Shown here: positions 27,410 to 36,105 of the stretch, in pieces
How positions within the stretch are numbered: position 1 is the stretch's first letter
Layout: every line of letters starts with the position of its first letter
DNA from: Bacillota bacterium
GTDB lineage: Bacteria > Bacillota > Clostridia > Christensenellales > Pumilibacteraceae
DNA: 64,000 nucleotides
Reading direction: 5' to 3'
NCBI GenBank assembly: GCA_009780135.1
Contig: WRAP01000005.1
Span: 1-64,000, forward strand
Position numbers and translations under genes: made by a program
The notes under the pieces: model-generated
Told to the model about the DNA's origin: nothing
Databases searched by the model: none
The model's input: the letters and a program-made list of their open reading frames with translations, nothing else

Positions 27410-30385
27410 ATGAAGCTTTCGCTAAATTTTGCCGAATCGTTTGAGGCATTAAAAGCCAAATTGCAAAAGAGAAGGGTCGACCTTAAAAAGAGGCATTTTG
27501 TAATTTGTCCAGATAAATGCTCTATTTTTTTAGAGAGGGTACTTTTTGAGGATACGGCGGGTGCTTTTGATGTTGACATTTTATCTTTTGATAGATTATT
27601 TGATAGAGTGGTTGGTTTGTTAGAGATGCAAGGCGGAAACGATGATTTTTGTTATGAGCATTTATCCGGTATTGGTGCGGTGATGCTTATAAAAAAGATT
27701 TTGGTTAGCGAAAAGAAACATTTGCAGGTTTTTAGTAGGGCGAGTAATTTTAAAGGATTTAGCGAGCAAATATACGATACGATTTGTGCTTTGTCGGCTT
27801 GCAGAATAGAGCCGAGCGATTTGGTTTTAGAAAGTGTAAGTACGGCAACCGAGTTAAAGCTAAAGGATATTGCTCATATTTATAATTGTTATAAAAACGA
27901 AACTCAAAATAAATTTATAGATACAGCGGGCAAAATGCACATATTGCTTAAAATGCTACAGTGTGTAGATTTATCTAATGTTTCGTTTTATGTTGTTGGG
28001 TTTAATAGGTTTAGTGGCATTGAGAATAGTATTTTAGGAGTGTTAGAAAGTAGTGGAGTGGAATATAGTTTTTTTGATGTAGAAGAACCAAAATATAATT
28101 TTGGTGAGGCTGATTTTTTTGAATGCGACAGTGTTTGTGAGCGGATTATAGCAGTAAGCTGTGATATACAAAATCAAATTATGAAAGGCATAGTTAAGTA
28201 TAGCGATTTTTGTGTTTTAGCAAGTGAGAGTATTTATTCGCCACTTGAGAGGATTTTTACTGAATATAATATTCCGTTTTATATAGATAAAAAAATGCCT
28301 ATGGTATCTAGCGAGTTATTTAAGTTTTTGGATTTGTCTGTTAGGTGTAGCGAGGTACTACAACAAGTGGATATGATTGCTTTATCTAAAAACGCTTACT
28401 TAAAAATCTCTACTTTCGATAGCGATTGTTTCGAGAATTTTGTGCTTGAGCATCGCATAAATTTTGTAGGTTTTGGTTTTTCGTTTATAGATAAGGTGGA
28501 TAAAGAGTTAAAAGATGATAGCTATATTTTAACTGCTGAAAGCGTTAGGATAAAACTATTAGAGCATATTGAGGATTTTAAGAAGCAATATCTTGCGGTA
28601 AAAACGGCGAAAGATTTTGTTAAATTTTTAGAGGGAGTTTTTATATATTACGATGTAGAGGCTATAACAAGCGAGTTATCGCTAGCGGTTGATTTGGATT
28701 TTCAATCAGTAATTACTAATATTTTAGAGTGTGGAAAATCTTTAGCTCAGGTTATTAAGGGCGGGCAAAGGTCGAGCTATTTGTACACGCTTTTTAAGGA
28801 AGGTCTTAGTAGCATTAACTTATCGCTACTACCGAAGTTTAGTGATTGCATTGTGGTGGGTGAGCCGTCTAGCTTTAGGGGCGGTAGGTTTAAGGCGGTA
28901 TATGCTTTAGAGTTTGAGGACGGTAAATTGCCCGAGTTGGTTTCTGATACAGGACTTATCGGGATTAGTGATATAGAGCATCTTAGAGGTAAGAATGTAA
29001 AATTTGAGCCGAGTAGTAACGAATTGAATAAATATAATTTAGACGAGGTGGTTAGGCTTTTTGAGAGTAGCGAGAGGTTGTTTTTGAGTTATGGCAGTAG
29101 CACAGAGGAGCGGATTTCTAATTTGGCGATTGATGTAAAGAAAGGAAGTAAACAGGTGCGGAAGCTGACAAATAAGGATTTAGATTGTGGTGGGATTGTA
29201 AATGAAGGCGAAAATTGCGTTTTAAGTGATGATGTGGGAGTAGTGGTTGATTATGTCGGAGTTAGTAACCGTGTTTGTAGCGATACGATTTCTAAAGCTG
29301 GTGAGATGTTTTTTGACAGAGGGCTTACATCAATAACAAGGTTAGAGAAATATTTTTCTTGCCCGTATAAGCATTTTGTAGATAATGTTTTGGGGTTAGT
29401 AGAGCGAAAAACAGGAGTGATAGAGGCTAAGGATATAGGTAATTTTTTGCATAGAACGGCGGAGGAATTTGTAAAAAAAGGAGAGTTTAGTAAGGCGGAA
29501 GCGAGTATGGAGAGAATAGCAAAAGGATTATTAGAGGGTGAATTTAAGTCATTTTTAGATAAGAATAAATATGTAGCACATCGCATTTTGGATGAGAGTA
29601 TTAGATTATCAACTGCAATTGCAAATTCATTTTTGTTAGGTTGTTTTTATAATAACGGAGGTGTAGAGGTTAGATTTGGTAAAAAAGATTGCAGGAGTAG
29701 TGCTCTGTATAATACACATTTTTTAGAGGGCCTATCCTTTACAGTAAACAATAGGGAAATCGTACTTGAGGGTAAAATTGATAGAGTTGATGTGTTTTTA
29801 GACACAAATACAAATAAGAAATATGCTAGGATTATAGATTACAAAACGGGTAAAGCAGACTTTAATTATGATGAATTATATTATGGATTAAAACTCCAAC
29901 TTCCGCTTTATTCTAAAGTATTACAAAATGCAGGGTATGCTACAGCTGGCTTTTTCTACTTTTTATTATCGCATGGCTTTGGTACGAATGCAAATTCGCC
30001 TAGGCTTGTGGGCGTTTATAACAATAACGATTTGATAGTAAATGCTTTTGATATAGGACTTATAAACTCGGGTTACAGAAGTAGTGTAATTAAAGCTGAA
30101 CGGACTCAAAAAAACATTATTCATGGTAGATACGCTAAAGCCGGTAGAAGCGGGAGCGATATTGTACAAATGCTAGATTATTCAAATAAAGTTTTGGCTA
30201 AAGCGCTAGACGAAATTGCGTTAGGTTTTATTGCTCCTAAGCCTATTTTCAAAGGCGAAAAAAGCAGTTGTGATTATTGTGCTTACAGTGCAATGTGCGG
30301 AATTGCTAATTCTAAACATTATAAAAGAAATCAGGATAGTGTTACATATAAAAACTTTTTTGAAGTGATAGGGGGTGAGTGTTAA
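27410..30385 (+). CDS. addB: ATP-dependent helicase/nuclease subunit B (AddB/RexB-like)
   Basis: The B subunit of the AddAB complex, which resects double-strand breaks for recombination. The 992 residues end in a RecB-family nuclease domain: FSCPYKHFV gives one iron-sulfur Cys, GKIDRVD and IIDYKTGK give catalytic Asp and Lys, and CDYCAYSAMC gives the last cysteines of the 4Fe-4S staple. The N-terminus lacks a GxGKT loop, as in RexB-type subunits, so it is not a motor. ATG 27410 fits the start of the family, and the promoter lies so close that the upstream in-frame ATG at 27374 would overlap the -35 box. addA begins on the base after the addB stop, so they form an operon. Confidence 0.88.
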   Translation: MKLSLNFAESFEALKAKLQKRRVDLKKRHFVICPDKCSIFLERVLFEDTAGAFDVDILSFDRLFDRVVGLLEMQGGNDDFCYEHLSGIGAVMLIKKILVSEKKHLQVFSRASNFKGFSEQIYDTICALSACRIEPSDLVLESVSTATELKLKDIAHIYNCYKNETQNKFIDTAGKMHILLKMLQCVDLSNVSFYVVGFNRFSGIENSILGVLESSGVEYSFFDVEEPKYNFGEADFFECDSVCERIIAVSCDIQNQIMKGIVKYSDFCVLASESIYSPLERIFTEYNIPFYIDKKMPMVSSELFKFLDLSVRCSEVLQQVDMIALSKNAYLKISTFDSDCFENFVLEHRINFVGFGFSFIDKVDKELKDDSYILTAESVRIKLLEHIEDFKKQYLAVKTAKDFVKFLEGVFIYYDVEAITSELSLAVDLDFQSVITNILECGKSLAQVIKGGQRSSYLYTLFKEGLSSINLSLLPKFSDCIVVGEPSSFRGGRFKAVYALEFEDGKLPELVSDTGLIGISDIEHLRGKNVKFEPSSNELNKYNLDEVVRLFESSERLFLSYGSSTEERISNLAIDVKKGSKQVRKLTNKDLDCGGIVNEGENCVLSDDVGVVVDYVGVSNRVCSDTISKAGEMFFDRGLTSITRLEKYFSCPYKHFVDNVLGLVERKTGVIEAKDIGNFLHRTAEEFVKKGEFSKAEASMERIAKGLLEGEFKSFLDKNKYVAHRILDESIRLSTAIANSFLLGCFYNNGGVEVRFGKKDCRSSALYNTHFLEGLSFTVNNREIVLEGKIDRVDVFLDTNTNKKYARIIDYKTGKADFNYDELYYGLKLQLPLYSKVLQNAGYATAGFFYFLLSHGFGTNANSPRLVGVYNNNDLIVNAFDIGLINSGYRSSVIKAERTQKNIIHGRYAKAGRSGSDIVQMLDYSNKVLAKALDEIALGFIAPKPIFKGEKSSCDYCAYSAMCGIANSKHYKRNQDSVTYKNFFEVIGGEC

Positions 30386-33300
30386 ATGTTAATAAGACCA
30401 CCAAATTGTAGATATAAAAATTTTAATGATGAGCAATATCAGGCTATAGTAGCAGATGCTAAAAATATTTTTGTGTCAGCAAGTGCCGGTAGCGGTAAAA
30501 CTACGGTTATGATAGAACGGGTTTTACGACTTCTTGAAAGCGGTGCTAGCTTGCTAAGCATGGTTATATGTACCTTTACAAGAGCGTCGGCTAGTGATAT
30601 GCGTTCTAAATTACTAGATAAATTATTAGTAATTATAAACCAAAATCCAAATACCTCTTGGGCAAAAGAGGCTCTAAATAATCTTGGGCTTGCCAGTATT
30701 TGTACCATAGATAGCTTTTGCACTAAAATCGCTAGAGAATATTTTTATTATAGTGACATTGATCCGTATTTTGAAAGCATTGAACCTGTTGAGGCAGATA
30801 GCTTACTAGAGTTAAGCATTATTGAAGAATTGGAAGAAAGGCTAGTTGTATCAGAGCCTAGCTTTTTATATATTTACGAGGCACTTAGTCCCAACAGAAG
30901 TGATAAGCATTTTGTATCGCTTATAAAAAAAGTTTATGATATGATGGTAGTGCAACCCGATAGCGAACAGTGGCTAAATATTAGTATAAATTCGCTAAAT
31001 AATCACGATAAATATATAACTCAGTTAGAAGGATTGGTACAAAAACACGGCATAAAATATCCTGATAATCCGATAGATCCGATACTTACTATAGAGAGTG
31101 TTAAGGCAATAATTGATATTTGTTTGGGAATTAAAGTTCGCTATACTAATTATAAAGCTAAAAAAGCAAAATTAGATTTTAGAGATGTAGCCAAAGAGGC
31201 TCATAAAATATTGCAAAACAAAGAGGCTAATGAGATTATTACATCTCGTTTTAAGTTTGTTTTTGTAGACGAATTTCAAGACATCGATCCTCTTCAAAAT
31301 TCTATATTTTCATTATTTAATGTAAATAAATTTTTTGTTGGCGATGTTAAACAGTCTATTTATCAATTTAGATTATCTGACCCGTCTATTTTTATTAGTC
31401 ATTTGGATAAAGCAAATAAAGATAATGACAATATTTCGATAGAATTAAAGAAAAATTATCGCTCCGATACCGCAATACTTAAATTTTGCGATAATATTTT
31501 TAGTGATTTAATGAGCAAAAATTTCGGCGGAGTTGGTTATGCTGAAGGCGGTGCTTTTGGGATTAGCGGATTGGGAGAAAGATTTAAGCCGAATGTGTTT
31601 ATAAATATTGTAGATAAGTCCTTAGAGGAAGGTAGCTTAAAAAACTGCGAAACTAAAAATACGGCTGATTTACCTCAAATTTATAGTGTTATGCTAGATG
31701 AGTGTGGTAAGGGTAGTTTATCAGAGGATGATGGTGAAATTACTTTAATTGTACGGCATATTTTATCGCTTAAAGAGAAATCAATTACACTTAAAAATGG
31801 ACAACAACGCAAGGTGGAATTTGGCGATATTGTTATATTGCTCAGAAGTATGGGTAGTTTTGCTACTAAATTATGTATAGCTTTAGAAAAGTGCGGTATT
31901 TTTTTTAATGCCCAAAAAGAAACCAGCTTTAGCGACAAATTAGCGATTTTAGATTTAATAAATTATCTAAAATTAGTGGATAACTCTTTAGATGATATTG
32001 TGCTAGCTAGCGTGCTAAAGTCGCCATTTTTAGGCGGTTTTACCGACGAGGAATTACTTAATATTAGGTTGTTAGCTAAAGAATTACAAAAAAACAAAAC
32101 CAACAAAAAACAAAGAAAAGAATTTTTTATAGCAATAAAAGAAATTTTGGATATGGCGAGCGATGATAGTATAGCAATAGATGTAGCACTTAAATACAAG
32201 CTAAATGATTTTTATAACTCACTAGAGCAAATTCGCACTCTAAAAAGCTGTATGTCTATTGCTCAACTAGCAGGGGAGATTGTAGCAAGAAATAGTGTTT
32301 TCAATAAAATTGTAGCAAGCGAAAATTTTCAAAAAATAATTGATGAGCTTAGCTTATTTTTAGACAGTATTGTCAGCATTGATAGTTCGCTTAGCTTTAA
32401 GGCACAGCTTATTATGCTAGAACAGCTTAGCTTTAGAGGTTTTAAGCAGGATTTAGATAGTAGTAGCGTTAGAATTATGACGATTCATTCTAGCAAAGGT
32501 TTGGAATTTCCGTTTGTAATAGTTGGCAATTTAGATAGAGATTTTAATAGAAAAGGATTGTACGATGCAGTACTAATTGATAACGATTTTGGGGTTAGTC
32601 TAAAACATTTTGACATTGCAAGTAACGAAACTATTGGTACAAGTTTGTGGCATATAGTTAGCGAAAAAGCTAAGTTTAAAGCTCAAGAAGAGGAGTTGAG
32701 ATTATTATATGTGGCACTAACTAGGGCAGAATATCAAGTAGCATTATTTGCGACAAAAGATAAAAACTTTAAACTGGCAAGTAGTATTGTCAGTGCTAAA
32801 AATCCTTTGCAATGGTTGTATCCGCTTGTTAATAGAATGGCATACTCAGTAGAATTTTCACCAAATGAATGTTTAGAAATTGCAAAACAAAATTTAGAAA
32901 CACAAAAAAGTTGTAATATCGTTATAGAGGATGATGGTAATCATTATTCTAAAAATGTAGTTTTTAGCGTTAGCGACACTAAAAGACAATTACAAAACTT
33001 CAAATATCCGCATAAAAAAATCCCACTTAAAGCAAGCGTAACGGCACTGGTGACTGATAGTAGGGGTGGCCATTGGTCGTCCGTGGTATTGCAAGAACTT
33101 AATTCGAATAATATTACACTATCCAGCCGTATGGGATACACTCTTAAGCGTTCTGAACCTATTGTTGACGAACAAAGCTCGTCAACAATAGGGAACAACG
33201 CAGGTATAGAAATCGGTAATGCCCACCATAAATTTTTTGAAGTATATAATTTTGAAAAATCTGCTATCGAAAATTGGCAAAGCTTCCAAAAACGATTTGC

Positions 33301-33634
33301 AGACTATTCAAAATTACTATCACTTTTAAAACTAGAAAAATCTATAGAAAAACTCAAAACTCATATTGCAAACCGAGAAAATCACCGAGAAATGCAATTT
33401 TTATATAAACAAGAAAACGGTACTCTAGTGCAGGGTATTATCGACTTACTAATCATAGATGAGAATGGTATAGAAATTATCGACTACAAATCAGGCAAAA
33501 TCGACGAAGCAAAAAAAGAAATATATAAAAATCAATTAGAGAACTACGCTATCGCTACTGCCGAAATCTTAAATAAAAAAGTAATTGCAAAAAAAGTATT
33601 CTCTCTTACAACTGCTGAGTTTATGGATTTATAA
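30386..33634 (+). CDS. addA: ATP-dependent helicase/nuclease subunit A (AddA)
   Basis: A UvrD-family helicase with a RecB nuclease domain, partner of AddB. In order: ASAGSGKT (33-40), FVDEFQDIDPLQ (Walker B), GDVKQSIYQFR, MTIHSSKGLEFP, LRLLYVALTRA and the nuclease motif GIIDLLIID...IIDYKSGK. Total 1082 residues. Between SVTALV and GNAHHKFFE (about residues 892-936) the DNA contains a GTAGGGG-type unit and a perfect 14-bp inverted repeat, both read through in frame; this looks like inserted repeat DNA in a linker. The start abuts the addB stop with a GGGGGTGAG box. The tRNA-Leu gene follows. Confidence 0.92.
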   Translation: MLIRPPNCRYKNFNDEQYQAIVADAKNIFVSASAGSGKTTVMIERVLRLLESGASLLSMVICTFTRASASDMRSKLLDKLLVIINQNPNTSWAKEALNNLGLASICTIDSFCTKIAREYFYYSDIDPYFESIEPVEADSLLELSIIEELEERLVVSEPSFLYIYEALSPNRSDKHFVSLIKKVYDMMVVQPDSEQWLNISINSLNNHDKYITQLEGLVQKHGIKYPDNPIDPILTIESVKAIIDICLGIKVRYTNYKAKKAKLDFRDVAKEAHKILQNKEANEIITSRFKFVFVDEFQDIDPLQNSIFSLFNVNKFFVGDVKQSIYQFRLSDPSIFISHLDKANKDNDNISIELKKNYRSDTAILKFCDNIFSDLMSKNFGGVGYAEGGAFGISGLGERFKPNVFINIVDKSLEEGSLKNCETKNTADLPQIYSVMLDECGKGSLSEDDGEITLIVRHILSLKEKSITLKNGQQRKVEFGDIVILLRSMGSFATKLCIALEKCGIFFNAQKETSFSDKLAILDLINYLKLVDNSLDDIVLASVLKSPFLGGFTDEELLNIRLLAKELQKNKTNKKQRKEFFIAIKEILDMASDDSIAIDVALKYKLNDFYNSLEQIRTLKSCMSIAQLAGEIVARNSVFNKIVASENFQKIIDELSLFLDSIVSIDSSLSFKAQLIMLEQLSFRGFKQDLDSSSVRIMTIHSSKGLEFPFVIVGNLDRDFNRKGLYDAVLIDNDFGVSLKHFDIASNETIGTSLWHIVSEKAKFKAQEEELRLLYVALTRAEYQVALFATKDKNFKLASSIVSAKNPLQWLYPLVNRMAYSVEFSPNECLEIAKQNLETQKSCNIVIEDDGNHYSKNVVFSVSDTKRQLQNFKYPHKKIPLKASVTALVTDSRGGHWSSVVLQELNSNNITLSSRMGYTLKRSEPIVDEQSSSTIGNNAGIEIGNAHHKFFEVYNFEKSAIENWQSFQKRFADYSKLLSLLKLEKSIEKLKTHIANRENHREMQFLYKQENGTLVQGIIDLLIIDENGIEIIDYKSGKIDEAKKEIYKNQLENYAIATAEILNKKVIAKKVFSLTTAEFMDL
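33060..33192. repeat. Palindromic repeat DNA read in frame within addA
   Basis: 33060-33083 is a hairpin-prone GTAGGGGTGGCC...GGTCGTCC unit related in style to the murC element. 33158-33171 and 33179-33192 are perfect 14-bp inverted copies (CCTATTGTTGACGA) around a 7-nt loop. Together they span about 44 codons of a poorly conserved AddA linker. Confidence 0.55.
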
Positions 33635-33703
33635 ACCATATAAGACAAGTATCACCCTATGTAATTATTACTAATGATAAGTTATATTATTTATAAAAAA
33701 GTC

Positions 33704-33732
33704 TTGCATATTTTATAAAAACAACATATAAT
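33704..33732 (+). promoter_or_regulatory. Promoter of tRNA-Leu
   Basis: TTGCAT 33704-33709 and TATAAT 33727-33732 with a 17-nt spacer, 21 nt before the mature tRNA end. Confidence 0.85.
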
Positions 33733-33753
33733 AAAGTTTGTGCCTATACTCTT

Positions 33754-33835
33754 GCCGGTGTGGCGGAATGGCAGACGCATACGACTCAAAATCGTACGGG
33801 AAACCATGTCAGTTCGAGTCTGACCACCGGCACCA
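33754..33835 (+). tRNA. tRNA-Leu (anticodon CAA)
   Basis: The acceptor stem GCCGGTG pairs with CACCGGC; the discriminator is A and CCA is encoded. The anticodon stem-loop TACGA-CTCAAAA-TCGTA gives anticodon CAA, reading UUG. The long variable arm CGGGAAACCATG is typical of class II tRNA-Leu, and GTTCGAGTC is the T arm. Confidence 0.97.
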
Positions 33836-33854
33836 ATAATCGCAACAAGTTTTT

Positions 33855-33893
33855 AAAAGCCAAAGAAAGTTTATAAATTTTTTTGGCTTTTTT
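33855..33893 (+). terminator. Terminator after tRNA-Leu
   Basis: AAAAGCCAAA pairs with TTTTTGGCTTTT, followed by further T. Confidence 0.8.
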
Positions 33894-33928
33894 AATTGCA
33901 AAATTTATATGTTAAACTCAAAAAACAT

Positions 33929-33958
33929 TTGACAAAACAATAAAAAAGTTAATATACT
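33929..33958 (+). promoter_or_regulatory. Promoter of Trp-rich paralogue cluster
   Basis: TTGACA 33929-33934 and TATACT 33953-33958 with an 18-nt spacer; no terminator is seen before 38934, so one transcript could cover four genes. Confidence 0.85.
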
Positions 33959-33990
33959 AAATACATACTTAAATTGTCGGGAGAATTATT

Positions 33991-34647
33991 ATGAAAAAAA
34001 TGAAAGTAATAAATATTAAAAAGAAAAAACTACTATCGGTTATTATGGTAGCAATAATAATTGGTATAGTGCTAATAACCACATTCACAATTATTAGATG
34101 TGGTAGTTCTAACGAGGGACGAATAAGAGGTCTTGATGGAGGTAGATTTGTGGTGCATTTTAATAGGGCAGTTCTTAGAAGGGGAGAAACTCTTAGACTA
34201 ATAACAAGCAAGGATGAGTTGGTTGAAATTCATAAAATAAAGATTTTTTATGAAGAAAATTATGATTGGGAATATATTTGGGAACAAGACTGGGAATACG
34301 ATTGGGAATATAATCGCTGGAGAGCTAAATATTACGAGATATATTTTTGGAATCAATTTTTTGAAAGCTTTTTAAGTCAATATGATGAAGATTTTTTTAA
34401 AAACAATCATCTTGTTATGGTAGGTAATCTGCTAGGAGGTTCAGGAGAATCTTTTTCTATAAGAAGAATGAGATACCGAAACGGTGTACTAAATATAGAT
34501 TTTAGAAGACATAGAAGACCTCCTTCTTGTGAGGGACGAGCAAGTTATTTGCTATCTCACAATGCTCTTATAGAAATCCCAGCTATATGTATTAACTTAG
34601 AAATAAGAACTCATATTCGTAATCCAAATTTAGGGCAAAGAACATGA
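33991..34647 (+). CDS. Secreted Trp/Tyr-rich protein, paralogue 1
   Basis: A 218-residue protein of no known family. A Lys-rich start and one hydrophobic helix (about 12-32) lead to a conserved RCGSSNEGRIRGLDGGRF segment, then a stretch (about 90-120) with Trp every four residues (YDWEYIWEQDWEYDWEY), then NNHLV-VG and RRMRYRNGVL strands shared with its paralogues, ending in EIRTHIRNP. The helix looks like a signal-anchor or uncleaved signal; there is no lipobox. GGGAGA precedes the ATG. First of three tandem copies. Confidence 0.7.
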   Translation: MKKMKVINIKKKKLLSVIMVAIIIGIVLITTFTIIRCGSSNEGRIRGLDGGRFVVHFNRAVLRRGETLRLITSKDELVEIHKIKIFYEENYDWEYIWEQDWEYDWEYNRWRAKYYEIYFWNQFFESFLSQYDEDFFKNNHLVMVGNLLGGSGESFSIRRMRYRNGVLNIDFRRHRRPPSCEGRASYLLSHNALIEIPAICINLEIRTHIRNPNLGQRT

Positions 34648-34688
34648 TTTTTTGCAATAAACAAATAAAAACTTAAAAATAAATAAAA

Positions 34689-35384
34689 ATGAAAGCAGCA
34701 AATTTTAACAAAAAGAAAAAAATATTATCGGTTATTATGGTAGCAATAATAATTTGTATAGGGTTAATAACCGCATTTACATTTATTAGATGTGGTAGTT
34801 CTAACGAGGGACGAATTAGAGGGTTTGAGGGGGGTAGGTTTACGGCTCAATTTCATCATAGGCAATTTCTTAACGAATATTTCTATAAAAATTTTTGTGA
34901 ACAAAATGAACACCTTTTTGAAAAAAGAGATCCTAAGTTAATAACCAGCAGATATGAGTTAATAAAATGGTACGAAGAAACCAATATAATAAATTATTGG
35001 AAATGTTGTTGTGGATATGGCTGGAAATATGACTGGGTATCTGGCTGGATATATGGTTGGAAATATTCTTGGTTATATTCTTGGAATGTTTTTTTTGGAA
35101 ACTATTTGGAACAATATAATGACATTTTTTTTGAGAATAATCATCTTATTATAGTAGGTCATTTGTATGCACATCATGCGGATACTTTTACTGTAAGAAG
35201 AATGAGTTATCAAGATAATGTATTAGATATAGAATTTCAAAGGAATAGAGCGATTTTTGTTCGTGGATCACGATTAGGTTCTCTTTCTCATGTTGCATTT
35301 ATAGGAATTTCAGCTCTTTCTAAAGATTTAGAAATAAGAACGCACATTCGCAACCCGCATCCTTCTCAATACTATTTAATGTAA
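34689..35384 (+). CDS. Secreted Trp/Tyr-rich protein, paralogue 2
   Basis: A 231-residue tandem copy of the preceding gene, with the same signal region, RCGSSNEGRIRG segment, NNHL-IVG and RRMSYQ strands and EIRTHIRNP ending. Its Trp-rich part is different: about residues 98-135 contain six successive xxxW tetrads after a CCC motif, encoded by near-tandem 12-nt units. No Shine-Dalgarno box precedes the ATG, and the 41-nt gap is itself repeated before the third copy. Function unknown. Confidence 0.7.
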   Translation: MKAANFNKKKKILSVIMVAIIICIGLITAFTFIRCGSSNEGRIRGFEGGRFTAQFHHRQFLNEYFYKNFCEQNEHLFEKRDPKLITSRYELIKWYEETNIINYWKCCCGYGWKYDWVSGWIYGWKYSWLYSWNVFFGNYLEQYNDIFFENNHLIIVGHLYAHHADTFTVRRMSYQDNVLDIEFQRNRAIFVRGSRLGSLSHVAFIGISALSKDLEIRTHIRNPHPSQYYLM

Positions 35385-35419
35385 TGTAAAATAAAACAAA
35401 AACTTAAAAATAAATAAAA

Positions 35420-36069
35420 ATGAAAGCAACAAATTTTAACAAAAAAAAAAACTACTATCGGTTATTATGGTAGCAATAATAATTTGTATAGGATTGGTAA
35501 CCACATTCACAATTATTAGAGGTGGTAGTTCTAACGAAGGACGAATTAGAGGTCTTGATGGAGGCAGGTTTGTGATGCATAATTCTAGAACTTTACTTGA
35601 ACAAGCAGGTACTGGGCTAATAACCAGTAGAGAAGAATTAGTTGAAATGTATAAGGCAACTAATCGTTTTTATGATTGGGATTACCATTGGAAATATGAC
35701 TATGAATGGGAATATCGCTGGCAATATTATCAGTGGAGACATGCATACGACTGGTTATTTTTTTGGAATAAGTTTTTTGAAGACCATTTAAATCAATACG
35801 ATGATACTTTTTTTGAAAACAATCATCTTGTTATAGTTTGTGGTTTAACTTCATTGCACGGAGAAACTTTTTCTGTAAGAAGAATGAGTTACCAAAACGG
35901 TGTGCTAGATATAGAATTTCGAAGACATCGACGAAGTCTTAGAGGAGCTTATCTGAATGTGTCTTCCGTTCGTCAAACAGTATTTATAGAAATTCCTGCT
36001 ATTTGTATAGGTTTAGAAATAAGGGCACGAGTACGCAATCCACATACTTATGAAAGAAATTTTTTGTAG
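35420..36069 (+). pseudogene. Secreted Trp/Tyr-rich protein, paralogue 3, frameshifted at an A11 run
   Basis: The third tandem copy. The expected ATG (35420, MKATNFN like paralogue 2) runs into a stop because the run of eleven A at 35441-35451 is not a multiple of three; with nine or twelve A the signal helix would continue in frame into MVAIIICIGLV (35467) and the rest. Otherwise the gene is intact to 36069 and has the W-rich segment, NNHLV and RRMSYQ strands. The conserved Cys of paralogues 1 and 2 is Gly here (IIRGGSS). It may be a phase-variable gene, rescued by slippage on the A run, a true pseudogene or an assembly error. Translation from 35467 alone would give 200 residues with a shortened signal. 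Confidence 0.65.
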
Positions 36070-36105
36070 TCAAAATATAAAACTAAAACTTAAGGATAAA
36101 CAAAA

